DNA from: Magnaporthiopsis rhizophila
Lineage: Eukaryota; Ascomycota; Sordariomycetes; Magnaporthales; Magnaporthaceae
Reading direction: 5' to 3'
Assembly: GCA_003049465.1 (NCBI GenBank)
Contig: PYSS01000083.1
Location: forward strand, 62,001 to 126,000
DNA length: 64,000 bases
Shown here: one piece after another, positions 10,360 through 20,778 of the stretch
Layout of the letters: each line of letters starts with the position of its first letter
How positions within the stretch are numbered: position 1 is the stretch's first letter
The notes under the pieces: model-generated
What the model was told of the DNA's origin: nothing
What the model saw: only the letters and a program-made list of their open reading frames with translations
Databases searched by the model: none
Translations under genes and position numbers: made by a program

Positions 10360-10712
10360 CCTCCCNTTTTTTTTTTTTTTTTTCGTCAACCCCTCCACCC
10401 CATCATCATGTCGGCCTTTACTGACACTGCAGACGCAAAAGCGCCCTCTACCTCCGCGGCGACCCGTACGAAAGCTCCGACGCCGTCTTTGGCGTCAAGA
10501 AGAGCCTGGTCATCGACCTCGACAAGGCCGACGCCGCCACGGCCGCAGAGTACGGCGTGGCCGAGGGCGCCTGGTTGCTGCGCCACGACTTTGTGCTCGT
10601 GACCGAGGAGGAGACGTCGCGGCTGCGCGACGAGAACACCCTCGACGCCATGCGGAAGCTGGGACTCAAGGTCCGGCTGGAGGACCACCTGCCTGTGCCT
10701 GACCTGGACTGA
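9597..10712 (+). CDS. intradiol ring-cleavage dioxygenase (catechol/hydroxyquinol 1,2-dioxygenase type)
   Basis: Exons 9597-10318 and 10442-10712; 330 residues. The enzyme opens catecholic rings between the two hydroxyls using non-haem Fe(III). All four expected ligands are visible: Tyr167 (STGHYDVQ), Tyr202 (PVSYPIPNDG), His226 and His228 (RHCWRPAHVHF). The N-terminal helical dimerisation region (LSTSEWMNAITFLIATGQICS, EFILLSDILGLSLLVD) is like hydroxyquinol 1,2-dioxygenases, which act in the 3-oxoadipate route. The intron contains a long T run with an ambiguous base at 10366. The acceptor at 10441 gives LITALYLRGDPY, the family consensus; the CAG nine bases earlier would add three residues in frame. 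No signal peptide, so cytosolic. Exact substrate cannot be set from sequence. Confidence 0.88.
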
Positions 10713-11247
10713 AGATGAGGCGGAAGCTGAACTTGAACAAAACGAGTGACTTGATTTTTAAAAGTATGTACAGGGGTTTGGATCGTTACCTCAATCAACA
10801 TGTACAGCAGGCGGCTTAGCAGGAGGAGGCCCTGCTAAGCCTTGCCGCAATGGGAGATGTCTGGAGAGTAAACACCCTCCAGACATCGGCCAGAGGGCTC
10901 GCGAAATCAGTACGCCGCCCATTGTAATGCACCAAATGCACCCAATGCTCGCAACCCGATGCTGCCCATCACATACAGGAAATCAGATGACATAGTGAAG
11001 GCGAAGGAAGTGGCGGGGCTTGGGTCCAGAAGACCATAATATGCATAAACGCCAGACGCCGGACGCCGGGCGAAGGAGAAGGTCATGTCTCGTGAGGTGT
11101 TTTTTGGAGGGTTTTTTTTTTCATTCTTTTTTTCTTCTTTTCCTTTTCAGGTGCATGATGGGCGCGGGTTGGGAACCAGGGACAGAACAGGATGGGAAAG
11201 TGTAGAAGGGGAAAGAAGAAAGAAAGGGAAAAAGACACCAGCACCCC
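10713..11247. other. convergent intergenic region with twin hairpins
   Basis: Holds the 3' ends of the dioxygenase and F-box genes, the two hairpins listed below, and a T-rich stretch near 11100-11150. No gene seen. Confidence 0.65.
10813..10887. terminator. two consecutive perfect 11-bp hairpins after the dioxygenase gene
   Basis: Hairpin 1 pairs GGCTTAGCAGG (10813-10823) with its complement at 10831-10841 over a 7-nt loop. Hairpin 2 pairs GATGTCTGGAG (10856-10866) with its complement at 10877-10887 over a 10-nt loop. They lie 100-175 bp after the stop codon, within the likely 3' UTR, between convergent genes. A role in 3' end formation or mRNA stability is inference only. Confidence 0.5.
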
Positions 11248-12479
11248 TCACTCGGAGTCAGGGCTCGCAGGGACCTCAGTCTCGGGGCTGCAGGGACTCT
11301 CTTCATCATCATACTCCACCGTCTCGAGGATGGTGGTCTCTGCCTCAGAGTCCGGCGTGGTGCTGCGTCTGCCGGAGGCGCCGGTGCCGGGGGTCATGAC
11401 CTGGGCGTCGCCGCCGCCGCCGCCGGTGGGAGTCGGGGTGGCGCCGGGGGTCGTCGTCTCGGCACCGCCGTAGGTGCTTGTGACGGCCGCGGCTGGGGCG
11501 TCCCTGTCGCTGTCCCTGCTGCTGCTGCCGCCGTAGCCGTCGTCGTAATGGGTGCTGCTGCTGGCCACGGACTGAATGGGGGGACCAATGTCGCCGCCAA
11601 AGGTGGCTAGGTCCCCGATGGTGCCGCCGCCGATGAGGGGTAGACCCAGAACGCCGCCAAGGCTGGGTATGCCACCGGTGCCGCCGCCGCCGCCGATGAA
11701 GGGGAGGCCCACGGCGCTGGCGAAGCTGGTCATGCCGCCAAACATAGGGAGGCCGGAGGCGCCGCCAAAGGCGGACGTGGCCGCGGCGCTGCTGCTGACG
11801 GCCAAGCCCAGGTCGTCGACGCCAGCCGCAGCCGCCGCCCACGCGTGCTGTGGACCCTGTGGGGCGTGGTGCGGTTCCGGCGGCGGGTAGGAAGGCGGAG
11901 GGATCGGGCGGACGATGGCGGCATAGCCGGCAGCCACCCGAGGCGGCCGGTGCTCGCACCCGGTCAGCAGCAGCGGCGGCGGCACCCCGGTGTTACCACC
12001 AGCGATGGCCTCGCCACGGTCGCGGTGGGCCGCAAGGAAGCAGCGCTCGCAGAAGAACTCTTCCAGGGGGACTGAGAGGTGTGCGCACGGCTGGTTAGTC
12101 AAATGTTTGGTGTCTGTCGTCGAGCGAGTCGACTTACCAGAAGAGTCGGGCGCGGGGCCGCCGTCATCATTCGCCAGCGGCGGGTAGAACCTCGCCGTGC
12201 GTTCCGGCTCCCTCATGACGGACTCGTCGGGCATTGAGGCCGACTGGGCAGCGGGAGAGAAACCAAAGATGGTCTCGATGGGGTCCAGGATGCTGGTAAA
12301 GGCTAGGGCCGGGCGGAAGGGCGAGTTGTTGCTGTCACGCACAAAGTGGTGGCCGCCGAGATTGATGTTGCGCAGATGCGGGAGCACCTCGGCGTAGAGA
12401 CTTGCCTCTTCCAGCATGCGGTCCTCGTAGCTCTTGGCCATGTAGTCCTTCCGGTACGAGGAGGACTCGTGTGGCATTT

Positions 12480-12513
<34 letters not shown>

Positions 12514-14913
12514 ATGCTCTTGCTGATTCTCTTTCTGATGCTCTTGCTGATGCTCTTGCAACCGCTGCTGCTGCTGCTGCTGCTCTTGCAACTGCTGCTG
12601 CTGCTGCTCTTGCCGCTCTTGGTGCTGGCCGAGGTGTTGGTGGCTGATGTCGCTGAGTATGTTTCTGACCGCAGCCATCTCGCCGTCTGGCTGCTGCAAC
12701 GTGAAGCCGGTGCGCATGGCCTTGACCACGCTGGCGGTTGGCGAGCCCGATCTGGCGTTTAGTCCACAGAACGGCCAGCTCGGCGGGTAGTCCATGTAGT
12801 AGCGCCGACGCCACGGGCACTGACTGCTGCCACGGCCGCCGTGGTTGCTGCTGTTGCTGCTGCCGTTGCCGTTCTCGCTGCCGCCGTCGCTGTCGCTGTC
12901 GCTGTCACCGTCGCTGTCATTGTCGCTGCTGCCAACAGTGTAGATGTCGCTGCCGCTGTCGCTGTCCTTGTCGCTGTCGTCACTGTTGTTGCTGCCGGTG
13001 TTGCTGCCGCTGGCACCGCCGCTGTTGCTGCCGCCGCCATTACTGGAGCTGCTGCCGCCGCCACAATCGCTGCTGCCGCTGCCGGGGCCAAGGGCCAGGG
13101 CAGCACCAGTGCCGGCCGGGCTGACGTCGAAGCCAACACCAAGTCTGGCGCCGGGTTCTTCCTGGGACAAGAGGCAGTCGTCGCCCTCAATCAAGAGCGT
13201 CCTGAGACGCTTCAGGTTCGTAAACCACGCGCGCAGAGAGGTGTGCCTGACCAGCCACCTGCGCCGTGGCGGCGGCATGGTGGTGCCGGGAGGGAGCATG
13301 GTAGGCCCCTTGGCCGTCGTTTGGGTCACCACCCTGAGGTGCAGCGACTCGAGCGACGTGATGCGGCCGATCTGCGTCAGCACATCCTCCGGGATGCCGT
13401 CCTCGTCAAAGGCCAGCGAGAGCTTGGTGAGGTCGCCGATGCGGTCGCCGAAGGGAGTGACGAACATGGGCAGGATGCGGTTTATGACAAACGAGGGCGT
13501 CACGACCGTGTTGCCGCCGATGCAGAAGCCGTTGATGTCGGGGAAGGGCGCCATCAGGAGCTTCGCGTTCAGGTCCTCGGGCAGCGCGTAGGGCACGTCG
13601 CCTCCGCCGCCGTACCAGACGAGGTTGCGCAGCCCGTCCAGCACGGCGCCGCGTTTCTTCACCATGACGAGGGTGCACCTGACCTCCCAGTCCGAGATGT
13701 CCACGACCAGCGTGCGCAGCCTGGGCGACCGCTCCAGGAGCGGGCCGAGGAGGGTCCTGCCCAAGGCCGCCATGCGGTCCACGTACAGGAGCCTCAGCTT
13801 GGGGAGCAGAGGCACCTGGCGGCGCCTGGGGAGCTCGAAGCGGGTCTTGGCGACGCCCTCGCTGGCGACGCTGTTGCCGGTCCAGTAGTAGCCCGTGTGC
13901 AGGCTGCGGAACCGGAGCTCCCGCAGCTCAGGCCCGCACTCCTCCAGCATGTAGGCGACGAAGCTGGGCAGGTTGAGAAACCAGTTGGCGCCTTGCTTCT
14001 GGCCGCCCGAGATGTCCAGCTCCAAGACGTCGATGTTGGCCAACGGTGGGCGGTTGGTCCTGACGGAGCTGTTGCCGTCACTGCCGTTGGAAGAGCTGCT
14101 GTTGCCGGTGCCGTTGGAAGAGCTGCTGCTGTTGCTGGTGCCGTTGGAAGAGCTGCTGCTGTCGCTCTGTGTAGGAGGGGCCGGGGGCAGGGCCGGGAGG
14201 GGCATGGGGAGCGGCAGCGGCTGAGAGGGCAATTCCTGCACGGGCACCGGGAGGTTGGCGCGCACGGGTGTAGATGTACGCAGCTGGAGGGTGCGGATGG
14301 TGGGCGATAGCATGATGCGGCGCAGCAGGCCCGGCTCGAGCAAAGAAAAGCGCGGACCCGTGTCAAAGGACCTGAGGTTTGGCAGTGCTCCCGGCCGGAG
14401 GAGGAAGGCCAGTTCTGCAGGAAACCTGTGTATTAGCCTCGGTGGTCTTGTCTATAGAGTGTGGACACCATGGACCGGGTGAGGCAGCAACTTACGTGAG
14501 GCAAGAACAGAGTGCCGCTCTCGGATGTCTTCCACCTCCTCGATGGGCAGGGGCGTCTCCGTGGCGACGCTGCGGAGATCCACGTTGACCATGCCGACCT
14601 CGATGCGGCGGACGCACTCCCTGATGGACGGCAGATCCGGGCCACCAGGCCGAGGACGGACCGCGGTCTCATCCTCGGCGATGTCCCGCAGCAGGAACTC
14701 GATGAGCTCCCGCGACCGCTCCGAAAGGTCGAGATGCAGCGTGGCGAACTGGTAGGGCCGTGCAAGGGCCCTACAGTCGCGACTGACCCGAGCCAGATTC
14801 GCCAGCGTCTCCGGGTCGTCAGCGCAGCAGTCGGTGACCATGCGGACGACCTCGGGCGGAAGGTCAGGGATGAAGGGTGCGGGCTGGCCCGCCGTGGGGC
14901 GTGCTTCGGCCAT
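11248..14913 (-). CDS. large F-box protein with low-complexity tracts
   Basis: Exons on the minus strand: 14913-14496, 14414-12138 and 12071-11248; 1172 residues. The N-terminus has an F-box-like segment (PFIPDLPPEVVRMVTDCCADDPETLANLARVSRD), as in SCF ubiquitin ligase adaptors. It is followed by leucine-rich strand-like stretches such as LRSFDTGPRFSLLEPGLLRR and LPKLRLLYVDRM. Interrupting this are Ser/Asn/Gly, Asp/Ser and poly-Gln tracts (the last at ~12480-12630), then a Gly-rich region with repeated GLPxxGG. The 81-nt intron is fixed by restoring the leucine-rich frame. The second intron (66 nt, GTAAGT donor, GACTAAC branch) has no stop and keeps phase, so its retention would add 22 residues. 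The motif CERCFLAAH after it could bind a metal. The target is unknown. Confidence 0.75.
12480..12630 (-). repeat. CAG/CTG triplet tract encoding poly-Gln
   Basis: Runs of CTG on the plus strand (CAG on the coding strand) with interspersed GAG and CAC codons encode a Gln/Glu/His-rich segment of the F-box protein. Such tracts commonly vary in length between strains. Confidence 0.85.
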
Positions 14914-17863
14914 GTTTGCCACTAGGCGGGTGAGGCGTTGGGTGTGTGGGTATGTGTGTAAGAAGGAGAGGAGATAAGCACAAGAGTGGACAAGTCTGTG
15001 GAGATAAGAGAGGGAGCTGAGGGCAAACAAAGCAGAGTAGAGCGAGGAGCGGGTGGTAGGCAGTAGTATCTCTGATACCGTGAATATAGGAAAAGTGTCT
15101 GGCTCTGATCCCTCTCCGAAAACCAAACCAGAAGACGGCGAAGGAACCAGGATTTTATACCCAAAGCAGCCTTTCTTGGAGCCCTGGACACGCACGTCTT
15201 TACGTCGTCCGGAGCACTTTCTACGAACAAGCAAAGAAGGGGCAGATCAGGAGCCCGCAGACTGCGGACGCAACAGCGCAGAGAAGGTCGACAATGTTTG
15301 GGCGCCGCATAGGTCGGCCCGTCGCCAAGGGGAGGGCACTATCAGTCGCATCGCACAACATTCGGCGACCAGCAGTTGCCAACCCTCGGGTGCAGCTGGC
15401 ACCCAGAATTGGCACGGGAAAGAATCAACCTCGCCACCCGGGCACAGAACACTCTGTACCGGTATCGACCAAGGGGGTGGTGGTGGCCGCCGCCGCCCGG
15501 AGGAGGAAGAGGTCGGGAACGAGAGAGTACAGCAAACAGTCTCTGATGGACGCCTTGCGTCCACGTTCTGGTGCCACCCGAACAAAGAGATAACATGCCA
15601 TTGGACGGATGAAGGCTGCTTCCGAAGAGATACGACGTCCGCGCAGGGGAGGCCGGCTGAATAGGCCGTCGTCTGGCGCGGGTAGGGGCAGGAGAGTCTG
15701 GTCGAGGGAGGGGCAGGCGTGGGAGGGCGTGGGAGGCGACAGGCTTGTGACCACTGGTCAGAACAAAGCAAACATGGAAAGTCATGACGCCTCGACGAAA
15801 ACGAGACAGGGTAGCGACATGGCCGCCAAGGACCCCGCCGGCGACGGCGACTAATGTTTGCCTGTCCTGCTGGCCCCTTTTTCTGTCTCTTGCAGGCTGG
15901 CCTTGAAGGTGGCTGCAGGCTGCAGGTGCTACTAAGCCGATCACCCCTCATTCTGCTGGACCGTTGTATCCAGAGGCGTTGTATGGTGTGGTGGGTGAGC
16001 ACGCCGATCTCCAGGCTTTCTTTTGTTTGTTTGCCACAGCTTGGGGAGTAATGAGGTGCGGCAGGTGACCAATGTGCATTTCACAAACGAGACAAGGACT
16101 GGGACGGCAAAGCTCCGAGGGCGAATGGCCGTCTCGTTGCCGTCGTTTGGTCGCAGTGAGCGCTTATGCAGCCCGACTTCCCTTGTATTTCGGGTCGCGG
16201 CAAGACCAGACGCCTCTTATCCATGGATGGAGGCGGACTTTTCGGGTCGGATGAAGCGCGAGGAAATGAGAAGGGGCAGCCGGTGGAGGAGAGGGACGGG
16301 AGAGACAGAGAGAGAGAGCGGGCAGTCAAAGCCACGTCGACACGGGAAGCAGGTGACGGAAATATTGACGCTGTCGAGGCAGGAAGCCGAGACCGACTTG
16401 CGGGAGGGGACAGGGGTGGTGAGGATCTGCAGTCTCGTCACTTGCGAGTACGCGACCATCTTATGGACGACTCGTGTCGCTCCATTCCGGCTGCTGCTGG
16501 CCAAGGTACCTATAACTGTCAGAGCTTGGTACCCCAGGTAGAACAGACTACGAATGGAAGATGTAGACGACACATGAACAGCGCAAGATGCATGCCCTTC
16601 TAGCTGCCTACTTTCGTTTGCACGTGTGAATCTTGCCTGCTTGCTTGCTGCTGCTTACCTGCTTTTGCTTCTTGCGTCCTGCTGTGGACGGGCGACGGGC
16701 AGTGGTGCAAGACGAGGTGGTTGCCGTCAGTGGCCAGAGCCAAGCACGGCTTTTGGAGAGGCGCTCTCGGAGTGGCTGCGGCTGGTTTTTTTTTTTCCTT
16801 CCTGATGCAGTGCTGTGATTCTTGCATGCTGGCGAGGCCAATTTTCGAGGCCAAGTCGGGCCAATGGGGTGGCGCCTGCCTTTTTCTTGTTGCGAATCTT
16901 GAGCGGGGTCCCTCGAGGTTTAGTCTCGGTACGTCGGGGTCAGGTACCCAAGAAAGGAAAGAAAAAAAAGAAAAAAAAAAAGGCAGATACCGTCATGCAA
17001 GCATCCACGTACGGACCAGAGATGGCATCCTATGGAAACACGTATCAGTTTTTCCTGTCGCCATCCGAAGGAGTCGTCTTTCCATTTTGCCGCTCCCAAC
17101 GGCCGTTGATATCGCCGTGTCACACACATCTCGCCCGTTAGCCTCCTCTCTCCCTTGGAAGCGGGCCAATCATCGGCGCTCTGGACACGTAGGTCTTTTT
17201 GGGACGAGACAGGATCCCATGTCGCGGGTAGGCTGACGGTAAAAAAAAAAAAAAGAAATAGCGGCAAGGAGAAAGGCGCGCGGGAAGGAGCTGAATATTT
17301 TTGTTGGGCACAGGAGAAGATCAGTCCATTATGACGGAATGTTTTCCATTCTCTGCCTTCTTGCAGGAAACAAAGTGCGGCAATCCGTGAGCCCACAAAG
17401 GCTCGCACGTATTTACGGGGAGCCGAGCCGGTTCCTGCTTGGTCGGCCGTCGAGTTTCCACCACCCACCTCCACCACCCCGAATTGATTATGGGCAGTCA
17501 ATATTTGATTAGCACGGAGCTTCCCACCCTTTCTCCACCAACCCCTCACTTGTGCGTCGACAGCGATAGGAAGGAAGGCGCCTCCCACGCTGGGGGACGA
17601 TCCATCCATCTCGGCTAGTCGGGTGACTTGAGAGCAAACACATGGATCCGAAGTAAGCACACCATGCCGTATTGCCGTATTTGTCCATTTCCTATTTCCT
17701 ATTTTCCTATTTCCTACCCATGTCGTTTGCGTGGGTGAAGAAAGACGACGGCCAGACAAGGGCTGGGGCCACACGGCCGCCACATTCTGGCGCGAGTGGC
17801 TGAACCGCACCAACCCACGCAACGCCAGTGGGATCGGAGAGCACTCCGCTGGCAAACCCACTT

Positions 17864-17906
<43 letters not shown>

Positions 17907-19194
17907 NAAAAAAAAAAAAAAAAAAAGGGATTCCTTCAATCATTTTCTGACCGTAGCATTCGGAGTTTGCATTACAACAGGACGGCTGGGGTAAGTTTTG
18001 TTTGTCAGCTCGGGGATTTTGGGGCAAACTCTCACCCGCCTCCATGCATTTCCTTGCTGATCATTCCTTAGCTGGGGGGATCCTTTGTCATAGCTTTAGC
18101 CTCTTGTCGTTTTTGCGACGGACCACGGACCGGGCGAGGGGATTCAAGGGGCGCGTGCCCAGCGGAGGAGGACCTTGGTTCCGCGCGTGTCGTCGGTCGC
18201 ATTCAAGCTCTCGGCGGCGGGAAACCCTGAATCCCACTAGATTTTGGGTTTCCCTTTTTTATTTTTGCGTCCTGACGCCGTGGCTGCTGCTAAAAGAGAG
18301 TGAGTGTGTGTGTCTTGTCAAATCTCTTAGTCGGGCGGCAACGCATTCTTTTTGTTTGACTGGACACAGCTTAGCCCAAGCGGAGCCCGCCCAAAAAGTG
18401 TGTGAAGAATAAGGAAAACGCAATTCTATAGCGCGGGCACACACACCGTCGACAGCAAGGGAGTGACGGGAAGTAAAATTAAACAAGACGAAAAAAAAAA
18501 AAAAAAGAAAAGAAAAAAAAAGGGACCTCGAAGCCAGCCCCACTCCTTACTGCCCCCTGTTTGCGCGCCAGTGACAGCAAAGCTTAGATCCGAGCGGGCA
18601 CTACTAGCCTGTTGCAAGGTACTGCACTGCACATCCAATGGGCAAATCCCCATTTCTCTCGCCAATGGGATGGCCGGCCGGGCGTTTGCGTTTGCGTTTT
18701 GTCTGTGTTTGTTCTGTGTTTGTCGTGCCCCCCATGTGAGAGAGACGCCAGGTCGTGCCCCATGTGAGAAGAGACCCCAGGTACATGGCAAAAAGCTGGG
18801 GGTTGTGATGCAGAAGTGGGCTGAGCGAAGGTTTTGCTGATAGTTTTGATAGTTTTGATAGTTCCTGATGATGCTCCCGGGGTTGGGCTTCCTGGGGGGT
18901 CTGGGGTTTGATGCCAGGCCCTTGTCGAGATGGGCCCTGGCTCAATTGCCGACGAGGGGTGTTTGTGACGGGTTTGCGAACCCTTGGGCCCCGGGCCGAA
19001 GCCGGTGAATGACTTTTATTTTTTTTTTTTTATTTTTATTTTTTTTACCGCTGATTCTATTTTCTCGGTACCGTTTGTTTGTTCACATCCATGCAAGTTT
19101 GTCTCGCTTTTTCTCGGAGAGTTGAAGCAAACAAAGGGACAGTCGCATCCTCTTTGTTTGTGAAAAGCGTATTGGTGATGAAAAATGAGAACCC

Positions 19195-19237
<43 letters not shown>

Positions 19238-20778
19238 GGATAGCCAGCCGCCTCCAGGCCAGCAGCTACACAGTCTGGATAGCAACACGGGAACAGTTCA
19301 GTCCAGAGTGGTATTGTAATGTCCCGGGAACGGCTCAGTCCACGGTGGATTGTAATGTCCAGGTACAGTCGAGGCAAAAACAGTTCGGTCCACGGTGGAT
19401 TGTCCAGGTACAGTCGAGAGGCAAAAACAGTTCAGTCCACGGTGGATGGTAATGTCCCAGGTACAGAAAACAAAGAGGCGGCTCCCGGAGGTAGTTCCGG
19501 GCGTATGCACGACATCCCTCTCTCTCCATGTCCACTGGCAAACACACACAGTATGTAGACCGTAGAACCGTCCCACACCCGCCGCTACCCACCCTGTTCC
19601 TAGGTATGTAGCTGTTATCTTTTTTTTTCCTCGCTGCCCACCCTGTTATCTCTGTCTTCTGCTGCTGCCGGCTTGGCGAAACAAACAAAAAAACAGACAC
19701 GAGGATGCGAGCATGATTCCTGCATGTCCAACATGAGCAAACCCCTGACCCTCTCGATATTGTTTGCCTCAACATGTAACCCTTCCAACCCATTCTCGGA
19801 TGCATCGCCCGGGGTCGTGGATAAAGGGGAAGGGGAAAGGGTGAGAAAACGAATACGGTCGACCCAAAAAAGAAAGCTTGGGGCAATGAGGGGTGTGGCT
19901 CCGGTCCAGTCTGGTCGCCGACGGACGGACAGGGCAGGCTGGCAGGGTCAGGGGTGGATGGGACATGGCGTGTGCCGTGCCCCGTTTTCGCGCTTGCACC
20001 CTTGCTTTTTTATTTCTTCGGTTGAATATTTTAATTTATCTTTTTTATCGTTTTATCTTTTTTCAGGTCAGCGTCGACCACTCGGAACGGCATCCCTCGT
20101 CGGGCGGGCGGCACCCAAGGAAAATGCTCCACCCCATCACTATATGGCGCCGTTTGTCAGTGTCTTTCTGCCTCTCTCTCTGTCTGCCCTACCGGGGACC
20201 GTCCAAGTGGGGATGGAACTGTTGCTTGCTTGGCTCTGCTTGCTGATGCTGCCATTTATCAGCGTTCCTCCATCGAAAGCCGCCACTCTGTAAAGGTCGA
20301 CTTGCCTCTACTCCTCCCAAAAGCCGCGTTGATTTGTTCCATCACCTCGTTGCCGCTTCTTTTGACTTTCTTGCTTGCCCTCTTTTGCCATTTTGCCCAA
20401 CCGAACCCCTACCCAGACGACTCATTTTGCTCGCTTATCACAAGAGCCTTGTCTCGTCGGCAAGCGCGCAAAAAAGCTCGAGAGCCCGCCCGCCGGCCCC
20501 ACAAGTCGTGCTGCCGCGGGAAACCGGTGAGCTCGACAGAGTCGGAGCGAGCTGTCAGTCTCCAAAAACAAGAACCGTCAACTCGGCGGCGCTGCACCCC
20601 GCCGCCGTCGCCCGCTCGATGCAAGGTTGGCTTTTTCGCTGTCAAACCCTCACTTGACCTGCAGGGACGGATCTGTCCCCCGGCTGCCTGGGCCAGGGAT
20701 TTCCTTTCTTTGTCGTCTGTGTTCCTGCTTTGTACCTTTGTGTGAGGCATGTGCGTTCGCACAGCTCCATAATCCACG
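14914..20778. other. long gene-free region upstream of the F-box and HET genes
   Basis: Nearly 6 kb between divergent genes. I find no open frame with recognisable homology. It holds many A/T homopolymers (16970, 17866-17926 with an N at 17907, 18490, 19020, 19199-19235), a CCTATTT run near 17690 and the repeat at 19290-19465. Part is probably promoter and 5' UTR; unannotated small or non-coding genes cannot be ruled out. Confidence 0.55.
19290..19465. repeat. four-copy tandem repeat containing TCCACGGTGGA
   Basis: Units start near 19293, 19335, 19380 and 19428 with CAGTTC(A/G)GTCC or GGCTCAGTCC, then GGTGGATTGTAATGTCC and, in most copies, AGGTACAGTCGAGGC. Spacing is 42-48 bp. Three of the four keep the small palindrome TCCAC-G-GTGGA. 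Confidence 0.8.

Noticed and set aside
15053..15664. 203-codon open frame upstream of the F-box gene
   Set aside because: Composition and sequence show no domain, the start context is poor and there are competing frames on both strands.
17866..17926. Retroposed poly-A tail
   Set aside because: No coding or SINE body precedes it and the N inside suggests an assembly join; similar runs occur in both orientations throughout.
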